Numbered from the stretch's first letter, positions 46,800 to 57,972 are shown. The stretch: DNA of 64,000 nucleotides from Agelas oroides (GCA_949130485.1 OX422193.1:2978371-3042370), one strand, 5' to 3'. Notes: a model not told the origin generated them from the letters alone. Made by a program: numbers and translations.

Positions 46800-49700
46800 A
46801 GGCGCTTAGGTATAACCTGGCAGTTATGGTGCTGCAAAGTGCTTAGGCATGTTGTGGCATTACATGTAACCTGGTTGCGGTAATGCAGCCAGTGCTACTT
46901 ACTCATGTAGTCTGTCTGTTCTGGTGAAGCGGGGATTGGGTAATATCTGATGGTTACGGTGGGGTAGGTGATCTGCATGAGCTGGCAGTCATGGTACTGT
47001 GTGCCATGACATAACAAGGCTGTCTTGGTGCTACGCGCCTCAGCAGTGGTTACAGTGTAGCCAGCATACCGCATGATCCCTAATAAGCCCCGGGGGGAGG
47101 GACAGCAGCGCCCGTGTTAAGTGAATTGCTATGGGCACTGTGGAGCCTGGTGAGGCAGGTACAAAGACCACACGAGCAGACCACTTAGGATGGTGGCCAT
47201 AGTGCCGTGGGCGTTAAGGCAACCCTAACTGACCAGGATAATTTTTGTCATGGTGTGGGCGACGTGGGGAATACCCTAGTACGTAAGGTTTAATGCCAAG
47301 CTAAAGTGGTTGGATTGTGGAAGGGATTAGCCAAAACAAGGCAATTATGGTTCTGTCGGTATGAAAATAACTATCCCGGCATAGAGCGCATCGTGTGTGC
47401 TACAGGCATTAGGCCAGACCAGTTTGGAAAACCTTGTAGTTAAGGTGCAGTGTGCCCTGGGCATCACCATGCGGCTATGGTTTGTATTAGGCCGCCTGGT
47501 TATGGTAAGCATAAGAAATAACCTAGAAAGCATGGCAGTCCCAGAGATTGTGAGCAGGATGCGGTGTATTGACATGAGGTGAAGCACTGTGCCCTGTTAT
47601 GGGCACGCTAGTAGACGCAGTACCACATGCAAAGCTATGGGTACAATGCATGACTTAGAGGTTATGCTGCCGTGTGCGATGCCATGAAAAAATGACACGG
47701 CCTAGCTGATGTAGAGCAGTATGCCAAGCTGTGGGTATGGAAAGTGACCTGGAAGTTATGCTGCAGGGTGTACTGCCATGGGCATTTGACATGGCCTAGT
47801 AAATATAGTGCAGCACGCAATGCTATCGGTATGAGGCATGACTTGGAGGCTATGCTGCAGTTTGCGATGCTATGGGCTCAGGATCTGGCCAGGTGGGTGT
47901 AGTGCGGCATCCAATGCTGTCGGTCTGAAGTGTGATCTGGGGGTTATGCTATGGTGTTAATAGTTTGGGCGTGTGACCCAGCCTCGTGGCAATAATACAG
48001 AGTACAGAGCTCTGTATATGACGCATGACCTGGAGTAGTCTGCCCTTTTGTGGATGCACGCCACGGTCTTGTGGATATGGCGCAGCCTGCACTGCTATGG
48101 GTACGATGCATGACTTGGAGGTTATGCTGCGGTTTGCAATGCTATGGGCCCCGGACGCAGCCAAGTAATGTGGTGTGCAACACTGTGGGTCTGAAGTGTG
48201 ACCTGGGGGTTCTTCTACAGCGTTCAATGGTTTGGGCATGTGACATAGCTTTGTGGCTATAATGCCGAGTACGGATATGAGGCATGACCTGGCAGATATG
48301 CTGTAGTCTGGCGTGTGACACGGCCTTGTGGATATAGAGCAGTATGCAATGCAGTGGGTATGAGGCCTGACCTAGGGGAAAAGTTGCAGCGTGCAGTGCG
48401 GTACGCAATGCTGTGGAGAACCGTGCCACGACCTAATGGGTGCAGTGCGGTATGTAATGCTGAGGGTCTGAGGTGTTGACCTGGGAGTGGTCATGCTGTG
48501 TGCCGCCTATTAGCGCCAATGCAGGGTGCAATGCTGTAGGTACAAGGCATGGCTTGGCATATGTCAGCACGTGACAGTGCCCAAGTGAATGCATTATGTA
48601 ATGCTGTCAGCACGTGACAGTGCCCAAGTGAATGCATTATGTAATGCTGTTAGCACGTGACAGTGCCCTAGTGAACGTAGTGTATTATGTAATGCTGTCA
48701 GCATATGACAGTACCCTAGTGAATGTAGTATATATGTGATGCTATCGGCACGTGACAGTGCCCTAGTGAAAGTAGTGCATTCTGTAATGCTGTCAGCACA
48801 TGACAGTGCCCTGGTGAACGTAGGGCATTATGTAATGCTGTCGGCACGTGAAAGTACCCTTGTGAAAGTAGTGCAGTATGTAATGCTGTCAGTACGTGAC
48901 AGTACCCTTGTGAACGTAGCGCATTATGTAATGCTGTCAGTACGTTAAAGTACCCTTGTGAAAGTAGCAGTATGTAATGCTGTCAGTACGTGACAGTACC
49001 CTTGCGAACGTAGCGCATTATGTAATGCTGTCAGTACGTGAAAGTACCCTTGTTAAAGTAGCACAGTATGTAATGCTGTCAGTACGTGACAGTACCCTTG
49101 TGAATGTAGCGCGTTATGTAATGCTGTCAGTACATGACAGTGCCCTAGTGAATGTAGCACGTAATGTAATGCTGTCAGCACGTGATGCTGTGGGTATATG
49201 ACGTCGCCTAGCTGACGGTGCAGTGTGCAATGCTGTAGGTGCTTGACACAGCTTAGTGGATGTAGTGCAGGATGCAATGCTGTGGCACGTGACAGTGCCC
49301 TAATGGATGAAGTGCAGTATGCAATGCTGTGGCACATGACAGTGCCCTCGTGGATGTAGCATAGTATGTAGTGCTATGGGTCCGTGACTTGGCCTAGAGG
49401 ATGCAGCGAGGTGTGCAATGCTGTGAGTGTGTGACATAGGCTAGTGGATGTAGCGAAGTTTGCCCTGCTGTGAGTATGTGACATAGCCTAGTGGATGTGA
49501 CGAAGTGTGCAAATTATGCTGTGAGTATGTGATATAGCTTAGTGGATGTAGCGACGTCTGCAATGCTGTATGTGACATAGCCTAGTGAATGTAGCAAAGT
49601 GTGCGATGCTGTGAGTATGTGACATAGCCTAGTGGATGTATGCAGTATGCGAATTATTAATTATTATGCAACAGTATTATAACTGTGGGTGCGTGACATG

Positions 49701-49940
49701 GCCTAGTAGACTTAGCTCGGTATGCAATGTTGAGGGCATGTGACACAGGTATGAGGTGTGCGTGTGAGTTACACTGGAGTGTGCAGTGTGCGATGCTGTG
49801 AGTGTAGGAATATGGCCTGGGTGCTATGCTGCAGTACACCAATCTGTGGTTATGAGACATGGTTCCTGTAAGAGTTAGGCTGTGCGATATTATGGGCCTG
49901 TGGCCTGATCTAGTCGATGTAACGCAAGCTGCCACGGTTC
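46800..49940. repeat. Degenerate satellite array, about 3.1 kb
   Basis: Diverged units of about 50-70 bp are built from GCAATGCTGTGGGTATGA, GGCATGACCTGGAGGTTATG and TAGTGGATGTAGTGCAG-like phrases. Order and length drift along the array. Many short frames exist because stops are rare in the unit; none looks genic. Confidence 0.85.
48560..49190 (+). repeat. Homogeneous 48-bp satellite core with dimeric order
   Basis: About 12-13 units of roughly 44-49 bp begin GTAATGCTGTCAGCACGTGA. In the middle two variants alternate (GACAGTACCC...GCGCATTAT and GAAAGTACCC...GCAGTAT), giving a dimer of about 96 bp. Many units contain the E-box CACGTG. Homogeneity here against divergence outside suggests recent local amplification. 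Confidence 0.85.
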
Positions 49941-49989
49941 TTGGAGGCTAAGGTCTCGCGTGTAGCTGGCCAATGGCTCAGCCCTGTCG

Positions 49990-50760
49990 CTAAATGTGAC
50001 GTGCGCTAATTGGGGCTATATCAGCCTCGCCCCCGAGCCTGGGAGCGAGGCTACTACACATACCAATACCGACTGGAGCCCAAGGCGGTTAGGGTAGACG
50101 TCCAAGGTGGGGTTGCTGTGCAGCTTGTTAGCGGCGACTGGGATGGGAATGTAATAGCGGCTAGCGCACAACGCGGCATCTCGTCGTGGTTGGAGTGGCA
50201 CCCGATGAAATTCTCCTGTCCACGGCGCCTGACTGTCTCCGCTGTTTGATTACTGCGTCGTCTCTTTGCTGGGTCCTGCGGCTACACCAGCATCTGCAAA
50301 CTCATTGACTGGATGGCAGCTACCTGCTGCTCTTGGCTCTGACTGGTAGCCCGCCAACAATGTACGGTTAGCACGTGCCCACTACTCTTAATGCTAATTA
50401 ATGGGGGAGCCCCTGCCCACCGCCTGCCGGCCAGCGGTTAACTACGCTTGGCGATTCCGCCAAGCTCCATTGAAAATTCAGCTTGTTCAGGGTTGCACCA
50501 TGAATCATCTGACTAGTATACATTATATACCTATATTCCCAAGTTTCTTGTGGTGCTACTAGATATAGTACCAATATCACATGGCAGCTTATAAAATCAC
50601 TTGACATTTATTACTAAAGTGGGAGTGTCCTACATTGATCACATGATGACATGCTGGAAGTTGACAGCTTTTCTCACAAACGTTGCCACGCTCTCTCCTC
50701 TTCCAGTTTTAGTGGAGAGAGCCTGGAAATGAAGCTAGCTGGCTGGTACAACAATTTGCA
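49990..50760. other. Gene-less spacer with MITE remnants
   Basis: Short CCTCGCCCCCGAGCCTGGGA...GAGGCTA-type remnants at about 50024-50053 and CTCTCTCC...GGAGAGAG at about 50690-50722. No exon is recognised. Confidence 0.4.
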
Positions 50761-50807
50761 GTGTGATGTATTACTACACTTTCACCACACATTATATAGC
50801 TACTTAC

Positions 50808-51073
50808 CTAGCTGAAAATCCCTCTTCAGAATGTCCATCTCAACTTTCATTGCCTTCTTCCGAAATCCTGACGAGGTCAGCTCTCCTACGTGAATGCGTG
50901 AATGCAAGCAAAATTGCGTCAGTGCATGTAAGCTTGAAGAAACAGTATAGGAAAGACTACAAAATAAAATGCAGATTCTACTGTTTGTACAACTCACCAT
51001 CGCGATACTCACGCTCCAGTTCAGCCAGAGTCTCCTCTAGCTCTAATCCCTGTTCAGAATGTTCGCTGGCCAT
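50808..51073 (-). CDS. First exons of a DMAP1-binding-domain gene
   Basis: Exon 1 (50998-51073) starts MASEHSEQGLELEETLAELE and ends at donor G|GTGAGTT in phase 1. Exon 2 (50808-50885, 78 bases, phase 1 to 1) encodes GELTSSGFRKKAMKVEMD and ends at donor G|GTAAGTAG. Together they give a full DMAP1-binding domain (acidic LxxxLxELE helix, then G-[DE]-[IL]-T-x-x-G-[FY]-x-x-K). Exon 1 is also phase-compatible with the homologous exon at 44018, so it may be the missing start of that gene and exon 2 an alternative or extra copy. In exon 1 a second donor (GGAGC|GTGAGTAT) lies 15 bases earlier. A CGCATGCG palindrome at 51251 lies upstream. Confidence 0.7.
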
Positions 51074-51250
51074 TTCTCAGTACATGTGCGTGAGTCCTAA
51101 GACTCCGGCGCGCATGTGCAACATGTTACAGAGGCACGTTGCGCATGCTCAGTACATTTATATAATTCCTCAGATTTTTGTTACTAGCCACGCGCCATAG
51201 GTTTTCAAGTCCGTTGTCGGAATGAGACTGAATGAAACTGAATGAAACTA

Positions 51251-51260
51251 CGCATGCGCG
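51251..51260. promoter_or_regulatory. NRF1-like palindrome ACGCATGCGCGG
   Basis: Core CGCATGCGCG, about 180 bases upstream of the minus-strand ATG at 51073. Weaker relatives (GCGCATGTGC and TGCGCATGCT) lie at about 51110-51150, closer to the start. Confidence 0.4.
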
Positions 51261-51485
51261 GTCTGATTGACGGTCATTGACCTGGCTTAGCTTACTTGCA
51301 CAAGGTTACTTTGTCATCTAGAATGTGGAGAAGAAGGGTTGGACATTGCTGTGCGTATTAAACACCGCAGATTTGTGCAGGCGTCGACAGTCTTCGCAAA
51401 TTTGAATCTTGTCTCAAAGGTCAAAGGTGCACTGTTCGGTAAGTGCGCATGTGCAGGCCATACCGTCTAAGTCTCCATTCTGACA

Positions 51486-51669
51486 AGGCCGTCCCTATTT
51501 CCCGGAACGGAACGGACCAGAACTCTACCCTAAAACACGGAACGGACCAAGCGTCAAAGATGCATGCGCAAGACATCTCACCGCTACTTCTACGTTAGTT
51601 TAGTTATGTAGCGAAGGTCTCAGCTTGTCCACTGGCTGCTGCCATTATGTACTGAAAATAGGGACGGCC
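51486..51669. mobile_element. MITE, 184 bp, 8-bp TSD TTCTGACA
   Basis: AGGCCGTCCCTATTT at the left and AAATAGGGACGGCC at the right are inverted. TTCTGACA flanks both sides (51478-51485 and 51670-51677). The 8-bp duplication suggests hAT ancestry. Confidence 0.8.
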
Positions 51670-51707
51670 TTCTGACAACGGACCTGAAATTCGGTGTATA
51701 TATATAG

Positions 51708-51850
51708 GTTATACGATGAAACCGAGGGGTCTACGGGATTTAGATACCCGCGGAAACCTATATATAAACACCCGCGCGCGAAGCGCAAGGGTGTTTATGG
51801 TTTCCAAGGGGATCTAAATCCCGTAGGCCCCGAGGGTTTCATCGTATAAG
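51708..51850. mobile_element. Palindromic MITE of about 140 bp
   Basis: TTATACGATGAAACC and GGTTTCATCGTATAA are inverted and pairing continues inward (CTACGGGATTTAGAT / ATCTAAATCCCGTAG). The TSD is uncertain. Confidence 0.7.
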
Positions 51851-52414
51851 GTATTTATACTATAGCCAATCAAATCGTTTCTCTCCTTGGCAACAAAACT
51901 GCGTGCATTTCTCTCCTTAGCAACAAAACTACCTAGCAACGGCTACAGTTCAAATTCTGAATGAATGAGCTCTCTTTCAAGCTTTTCGCTGACCGCTTAC
52001 CTTGCAACGATTCAACTTTGTACTTGCTCGGCAACGCTCACTAGTGATTGGAATTCAAAACCCGAATTCAAATTCAGAGCGCCTGAGAATGAGACCAAAA
52101 TGTCCCGCCCCATGACATCGTGAACTTTCTGGTGAGTGTTGTGTTGAGCAAGTACTAGCGCTTCTTGAATAGTAGCTACCTATGACTCCCATTGAAACTA
52201 TAGGCAAATTCTGTGTGAACCGGTTAAGTTCGAGACCACCGCTGTCGAGCCAAACGCCGAAGCTATGTCTTCAGACTGCAGCCATTGTCATACAACCGCT
52301 AACGAGCTTAGCGCTTTGCGTACGCAAACTGTATGAGAGCTGGTGGGTATATTTGTAGCGCTTCATGGTATTAAACTGCAATTTCAGTTACTATCTCTAC
52401 TATCTATGGATATC

Positions 52415-52516
52415 ACAGGTGGTATATATTTATAAGTTCAATTTACAGGTGGTATAAGTGATTTATACTACCTGCAATGACCAATCAGATTGCAGTATTT
52501 CATTTAGCTATAGTAT
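52415..52516 (+). repeat. Dispersed repeat, copy 3
   Basis: It has CAGGTGGTATAAGTGATTTA and ACCAATCAGATTGCAGTATT, matching the copies at 968 and 1596. Confidence 0.6.
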
Positions 52517-52536
52517 AATGGTAGTTATCCCGCGCG

Positions 52537-52546
52537 CGCATGCGCG
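52537..52546. promoter_or_regulatory. NRF1-like palindrome GCGCATGCGC
   Basis: A perfect 10-bp palindrome in a CG-rich run, 50 bases before the ATG at 52597. Confidence 0.45.
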
Positions 52547-52566
52547 AAGGGGTTATCTCAGAGGAA

Positions 52567-52803
52567 GTCGGACACGGTTGAACTTTACTAATTAAAATGG
52601 CTGAGGTCACACTAATTGATCTTGGAAATTGCAAGGTAGAAAGCTTTTATAGTTTTTTCTATGACTGGCCCCAGCCTTGAATCTTGATTTGAAAACTGGG
52701 GCCCCACCTCAGTAAAAGTGGAGAGAGCTACTTTGTTGAGATACGAAAAATCAATTAGTGTGACCTCAGCCATTTTAATTAGTAAAGTTCAACCGTGTCC
52801 GAC
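52567..52803. repeat. Perfect 54-bp inverted repeat, 129-bp loop
   Basis: Arms 52567-52620 and 52750-52803 are exact reverse complements (GTCGGACACGGTTGAACTTT ... and its complement). Homology extends a few bases outward (GAGGAA / CTCCTC). No flanking TSD was identified. Confidence 0.9.
52597..52635 (+). CDS. Possible short first coding exon (13 codons)
   Basis: ATG at 52597 gives MAEVTLIDLGNCK and then AAG|GTAGAA. It sits 50 bases after an NRF1-like palindrome, as at the other proposed starts. Most of it lies inside the perfect inverted repeat, so a second ATG copy exists on the opposite strand at about 52773. No downstream exon was found. Low confidence. Confidence 0.2.
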
Positions 52804-53199
52804 CTCCTCTAAATCCGTCTGTCAGTCTGTCTGTCCACTGAAAAATTTTGAAATCAGCACATTTACTGGGTTAAACAATTGCTGTATGCGGCAATGGCAT
52901 GGCAATCTAAAGAAAAATAATGTACGTGTACCTGATAGAGACCAAAGCAGTTGGGGATGGATAAACTTCGAGTTCGAGTTCGAGTTCGAGTTGCCTCACG
53001 GTTTCCGATGTGCACTGTAAGAATAATCTTGCAAGCCAGATCCGGATCGTTTTATGTCGTATTTGTTTGGACGGGTTTGACTTTCGAGGCTAGACAGCAA
53101 AGGGTTGCAGGTGTGCACAGAGCCCGCTTCTGAGATCCGGCGAGGACTAGTGCTAAGGGGTGTGGCTCGATGCAGTATACATGTACATTCATTGAGAAA

Positions 53200-54330
53200 A
53201 TTACTGAGTAGCTACAGTTTTTTAATACTACAACACCTCAGCATTTACTGCAATGACAGCCATTCTCTCAGCAATCTTTACTGCCCCTATGTAGTACCTA
53301 CCACCCCTAAGATTTTCTGCAGCCAAGCACAACATCCCATTACTGTAAGCAGTGTATTGCTCATAATAATTTATAACGTAGGCGTAGCTACAGCTCTGCA
53401 TTCTGTGAAGCCAAGCACAATGACATATCTAACTCTCACAGATTTGTGCAGCCATGCAATTAAGCTCAAGAGTAGTGCTACTTAATTTCACAGGCCAGAC
53501 TCTCCAGTGAGAGTCCTGCCTGTGAGACCAGCCATTACTCCAGTCATGTCGACTACTCAGACTGAACTCAGTAATTTCTACAACCCCTATAACATTCTCT
53601 GCAGAGAGGCTCATGCAATAGTAGCCAGGTGCATTGTCAGCCGGGCACAATGGCAGTCATATACCCCAGTTTAGCGCTCTTGTATATACTCCCCCGGCAC
53701 TCTGTTCTTCCCCTCATGCACTCTTGGACACAAGCAGAATGGCAATCATACATAGCTCTCAACAATACCTATGGACCTCAGTATTTCAAACAAATTTCTA
53801 TAGTCAAGGACAATGGCAACCATTACTCTAAGCAGCTCTATACTACTTAGAATTATACCCGGGCATTAAATCATGCATGCATGCACAACAGCAGTCATAA
53901 ATCTCTATTCCAATCTACTATCCCCTCAGCATTCTTTGAGCCAATGGCACATCATTATTCATTAGTTACCTTCAGCTCTTTCTACTACACCTCAGTATTC
54001 CTTACTACTCACAGCATTTCTCTGGAGTAGTAGGAACTGCCAAGGGGCAGTATATATATGCTGAGAGATAATTATGGCAGAAGTGAACAGTGGGGAGTAA
54101 CTTAAAGGTTATAGCTATTGGCTGGAGGTGGCAGAGGACAATTCACTTCTCCTCTCAGTCATAATTATCTTTCAGCAGTCTCTATTGGGGAACGAGGCTA
54201 CCATTTCTACTGCCACTCATTTCTCTGCACTTTCTACTGCTCATTGGCTTTTGTTTCAGCAAAGTACATGATGATAGCAATGCCCTCAGAAATCTTTGCT
54301 GTGCCTCAGTGATCCTCTCTATACACACAT
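53200..54330 (+). repeat. Degenerate tandem array, about 100-bp periodicity
   Basis: Recurrent phrases (CAGCATT-CTTTACTG, GCCAAGCACAATGGCAGTCAT, TCTACTACACCTCAGTATT) recur roughly every 100 bases. Strongly diverged. Confidence 0.6.
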
Positions 54331-54878
54331 ACATCCTTGGCCCATGCATGGCTAAAGTCTTTAGCCCAGGGCCAATTAATAAGGGTGTATTCTTAGCCAA
54401 TTAAGTATATATTATCTCTCAAGATACATACTCCTTATAACTTCAGAGCATTTACAACACTCCTTTTTCATGTCACAGTGACATTATTATAGTAGTTTTG
54501 GAGCAAAAGCTCTGTGCTAAGTGTTCCTTGTAGAAGTCTATCCCCTGATCAATATAAGGCAGATGCACCCTAATTGTGACAGTCATTGACCTGTCAATCC
54601 ACGGAAAACATTCCCATAGATGTGGTTAAATGCAATACCACAGACTGGTAGACTCCCTCGCAAAAGTGGCTAACTGCTGTAGCCAGCCTATTGGAAAGCC
54701 ATCCATGATTCCAGCAGGTAAGCCTCACTGAGATTCTGCCCTTATAGGTTGTGTAGCTATCTTCTCACCTGCTCAGAAAACTTAACTCCCGCCTTACTGG
54801 TGCAATGCAGGCGCACGCCATCTCGAACTCCGAACTCGAACTCCGAACTCGAACTCGAACTCGACAATTACTCTATAC

Positions 54879-54911
54879 CATAGATAGTAGAGTGTCACTC
54901 TACTATCTATG
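54879..54911. repeat. Perfect 16-bp palindromic hairpin
   Basis: CATAGATAGTAGAGTG and CACTCTACTATCTATG are separated by one T. It directly follows a (CGAACT)n-like tract at 54823-54864, whose complement (CGAGTT)n lies at 52966-52991. Confidence 0.9.
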
Positions 54912-55126
54912 TCTATACCAAAGCAGTTCACTTTTCTGCATTTCCAGCTCTTTTCTATTTAACATTCGTATTGTCCACCATTTTGATACGGTCAACCACT
55001 TGGATACGGTGGAGACCGGGCATATGCGGATTCCAAGCACGTGTTCGCGTTCACCAGCCTCCTCGTTCCCTGGATTGCGAAAAGCTGGCCGGGGGCCTGG
55101 GAACGAGGCAACGCATTCTCGTGGAC

Positions 55127-55279
55127 GCTGGGCCTACCCCGTTTTTTGTTCTTCGGTTTGCGTTCAGTATAATACACGGAGGCGGAAGAGCGCGAAAAAC
55201 GGGGGAGCCTGGGAACACTTATCACGTGAATGACGTCAGGTGGACGCGAGGTGGACGTAGGGGGGGCGTTGCCTGACTA
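55127..55279. repeat. Left arm of outer inverted repeat
   Basis: Reverse-complementary to the right arm, which is split into 58237-58289 and 58954-59048. Shared blocks include GTTTGCGTTCAGTATAATAC and CACGTGAATGACGTCAGGTG. The Tc1-like element lies between the arms. Confidence 0.85.
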
Positions 55280-55561
55280 CAGTAGATTTCAATTGCGTTC
55301 GAACGCCTGCGGCGTTGCGTGCGATACTTCCGTAACGTAGACTAATTGCGCGCGTGCCCAGCCCAGAAGACCGACAAGTCTCACACTTCGAACCCGGTCA
55401 CGCTGTGCATGCAGTACCGAACAATTGGCGGGGAAGAATTAGAGCTAGAAACTCGGGGTTTGCAGTTGACAGTTTGGATCAGACTCGTGCATTGGCCAGT
55501 CCTAGATCCTTGGTTGAATATCAGATTGTTCTGCAGAAGGTGACTGAGCAACACCTGTGAC

Positions 55562-56564
55562 ATGGAGATCTGGGGAGCGGGACAAATCGATTTGGCTTCT
55601 ACTAGGGTGTCCTTTGGACCCGTTGATGGTTCTGCGTCTGTCGTAGCTGAGGCGGGTAGTGTGTCTGCGAAAGTGACAGCCCCGGGCCTCCAGCAGCACT
55701 CCTCGGGAAAAGTAAGTAAATTGATAAACCTGGCCGGCCATAGACCATGTGTGCATGTACAAACAATGTGTTCTTGATAGAGTATGTGTATAAATATATA
55801 ATTGGAATGCCCTTACATGTCTATAGCCACTTGTCTGTAACTAGTAATTTTATGAACTGGTTATTACCTGCCAGTATCTTTCATTATAGGACGACGATGT
55901 TCTTATGTATGAACCAGGGCACGCCTTTCAATATGCACTGAAATTGATCAACCCTTTACGCTTGAGTGAATACAAAACTGTCAACATCCAAGGTGCAAAG
56001 CATTGTAGCAGCCTACAAGAGCTGCAAGATTTCATTGGCGTCAATCTTCCAACTTCTATTAGTTGGCCAGATTTTAGTATAGTCAAAATGGGCTACATAG
56101 AGGCAGGTCATGGAGCTAAAGGAAGGAAGGTCTGGCTGTTTGACGGTGATGACATCAAGCAAATGTACAAGTGTAACCAGACGAAAAAGAAGATATTGCT
56201 CTGGTGTTATACCGAAGAAACGAGGAAGAAGACAGTGCAGAAACAAACTAGCTCAGACAAAGATAAAGCGTCAGGGCGAAAGTCCAATTATGAGTCACAG
56301 TTAAAGAAATCGGAAGAGATTGAAGGACTATGCCAGCAGTTGAAAGAAAAGCATGATAGTAAGTATAAGCCTGAGCAGATACGAACCTGGGCACACATGT
56401 TTCATGTTGGGACGCATGACACACTGGAGGAACCCCCTGACAAGCCATTTTTTTCGTGGAGTGGGCCAAAAAAGACCTCGAGAAGGATCAAAAACCACTT
56501 CACCCGAGAGGAAGAAAGCTGTTTCAGGATCCCTGTCACCAGGCAAGCGAGTGAACGTCCGTAG
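55562..56564 (+). CDS. Transposon-borne accessory protein, two exons, unknown function
   Basis: Exon 1 (55562-55711, 50 codons) starts MEIWGAGQIDL and ends at a strong donor AAAA|GTAAGT. Exon 2 begins at 55890 after TTTCATTATAG, phase 0 to 0, with DDDVLMYEPGHAFQYAL. A globular region follows with MGYIEAGHGAKGRKVWLFDG and ILLWCYTEE, then a Lys-rich, probably coiled region. Total about 275 residues. No known domain is recognised. At a run of seven T (56448-56454) the frame chosen here leads to a short tail, while the -1 frame gives a longer basic Ser/Pro-rich tail ending at 56622 that looks more natural. Either the run has an extra T or the tail differs between alleles. The first exon could also start farther upstream. 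Because it lies inside the TIRs it travels with the transposase; a DNA-binding or regulatory role is only a guess. Confidence 0.7.
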
Positions 56565-56958
56565 TGAACTAATAGATCAGTTGAAAAAATGTCAGGAACT
56601 GGTAGAATCAGGGGCCATATAACACAGGACACATTCCAAGATCTGCAAGGTACTATACTCAAGGATATTAACCTCCTCTGAACAGAAAGCCAGCCCAAAC
56701 CATATTACTCTTGTTTCAGTTTAAACAGTTAATCAAACCTTTCTTTGGATATTTGATGCATCTTAGTTTACATTCTTTGTTTGTTGTTTTTTTTGTGACT
56801 TTGATCATGACATTGAGGATAAATATAAATGGAGATTAATATGCAAACAGTTGAGAATTATTCTGTGATAAATGAAAGTAAGAAAAATGAACACTGGGAG
56901 ATAAAAGATGACTGATGACACTTGAGTACAACACGTATACATGCACTGTAAATATACC

Positions 56959-57972
56959 CTAGTACCCGGCATGTCTAATCCAACCAGAACATTGTTCTTG
57001 TGTGACACTGTTAAATGCAGCTTCAAGTAATGGAATCGGGTCTTGCATTGATTGTAAAACTTCATCATGATTCTTTAAGTAGTACTTAATGTAGCTAAAC
57101 ATTTCCTCTGCTGGATTAAAATCAGGGCTATATGGAGGAAGGAAAAAATGTAGAATGCCTGCTTCATCCAGAAGTTCTGACACCTCCTGAACATGGTGAA
57201 CAGAACAGTTGTCCAACACTAAAATGGACCGTGTATTCTCACCATCAAATGGTTGCACTTCTGCAATCAGTTTTCCTCGAATAAAATCCACAAACTTGCT
57301 CCCATCCACAGTTCCCTTGGTCAATTCTAGTGCAATTACACCATCAGCAGATAGTGCTGTAATGGCAGATATACGCTGTCCACGGTGCAGGAATCTGTGG
57401 TAAACTGGATACTCACCCCTCAGTGCATACCCACACCTCCTTATTTGATCCTTCTTGTTGCACCCGGTTTCATCCACCCAGACAAACTTATCTGGAGAAA
57501 ACCATTGGACGTCTGCCATAAAATCTCCACGATAGACACTCGATCTTTGCAGAGCAATCTGCTGAACCTTCTTCCTGGTCAGCCCATTCCTGTGGATGAT
57601 CCGACAAATGGTTGGGGGAGAAACCTGCACACCAGTGATCCTCAAGACCGTTTGGCAAACCTCTGACAGGTACAAGGTAGGTGCATCCAAGAGCAATCCA
57701 ATGACAAGTAGCTCTTGCTGTTCAGTCAGTATTCTCTTGCCTTCTCCCTCTGGGACTTTAGGGCTAACATCACCTGTTTCTTCAAACTTTTTGTAAACAC
57801 TGTGAGCTGTGCTTATGGAGATGTTGAGATTTCTAGCGATATGTCTGAACGAGAGCTCCATTCCAGCTCTCTGCCATACAATGCGCCAGCGGAGATCGTT
57901 TGAATAGGGCGCCTTTCTGCCTGGCTCAGCTGACAAACAGGTAGCCATGGTTACCACCGTTACGACTTGCAA
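56959..57972 (-). CDS. Tc1/mariner-superfamily DD34E transposase
   Basis: The open frame is 337 residues; the second Met (57948, MATCLSAEPGRK) is the likelier start. An N-terminal paired-like helix-turn-helix region covers about residues 20-125 (FRHIARNLNISISTAHSVYK). The DDE_3 catalytic domain has WVDETG near 168, LVLDNCSVH near 252 and YSPDFNPAEE ending in the catalytic Glu; counting residues between the second Asp and Glu gives 34, i.e. DD34E as in Tc1-like elements. It should cut at the TIR ends and insert at TA. The frame is intact with no stop or shift. It ends near the middle of the element, convergent with the accessory gene. Confidence 0.94.
   Translation of the reverse strand: MQVVTVVTMATCLSAEPGRKAPYSNDLRWRIVWQRAGMELSFRHIARNLNISISTAHSVYKKFEETGDVSPKVPEGEGKRILTEQQELLVIGLLLDAPTLYLSEVCQTVLRITGVQVSPPTICRIIHRNGLTRKKVQQIALQRSSVYRGDFMADVQWFSPDKFVWVDETGCNKKDQIRRCGYALRGEYPVYHRFLHRGQRISAITALSADGVIALELTKGTVDGSKFVDFIRGKLIAEVQPFDGENTRSILVLDNCSVHHVQEVSELLDEAGILHFFLPPYSPDFNPAEEMFSYIKYYLKNHDEVLQSMQDPIPLLEAAFNSVTQEQCSGWIRHAGY

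Noticed and set aside
48560-49190. Regularly spaced repeats suggesting a CRISPR array
   Set aside because: Units are contiguous tandem satellite without unique spacers, in an animal genome.
48736-49201. Repeated MLSxRDSxLV-type frames
   Set aside because: The satellite unit is 48 bp (16 codons), so a frame stays open by periodicity; no start or splice context.
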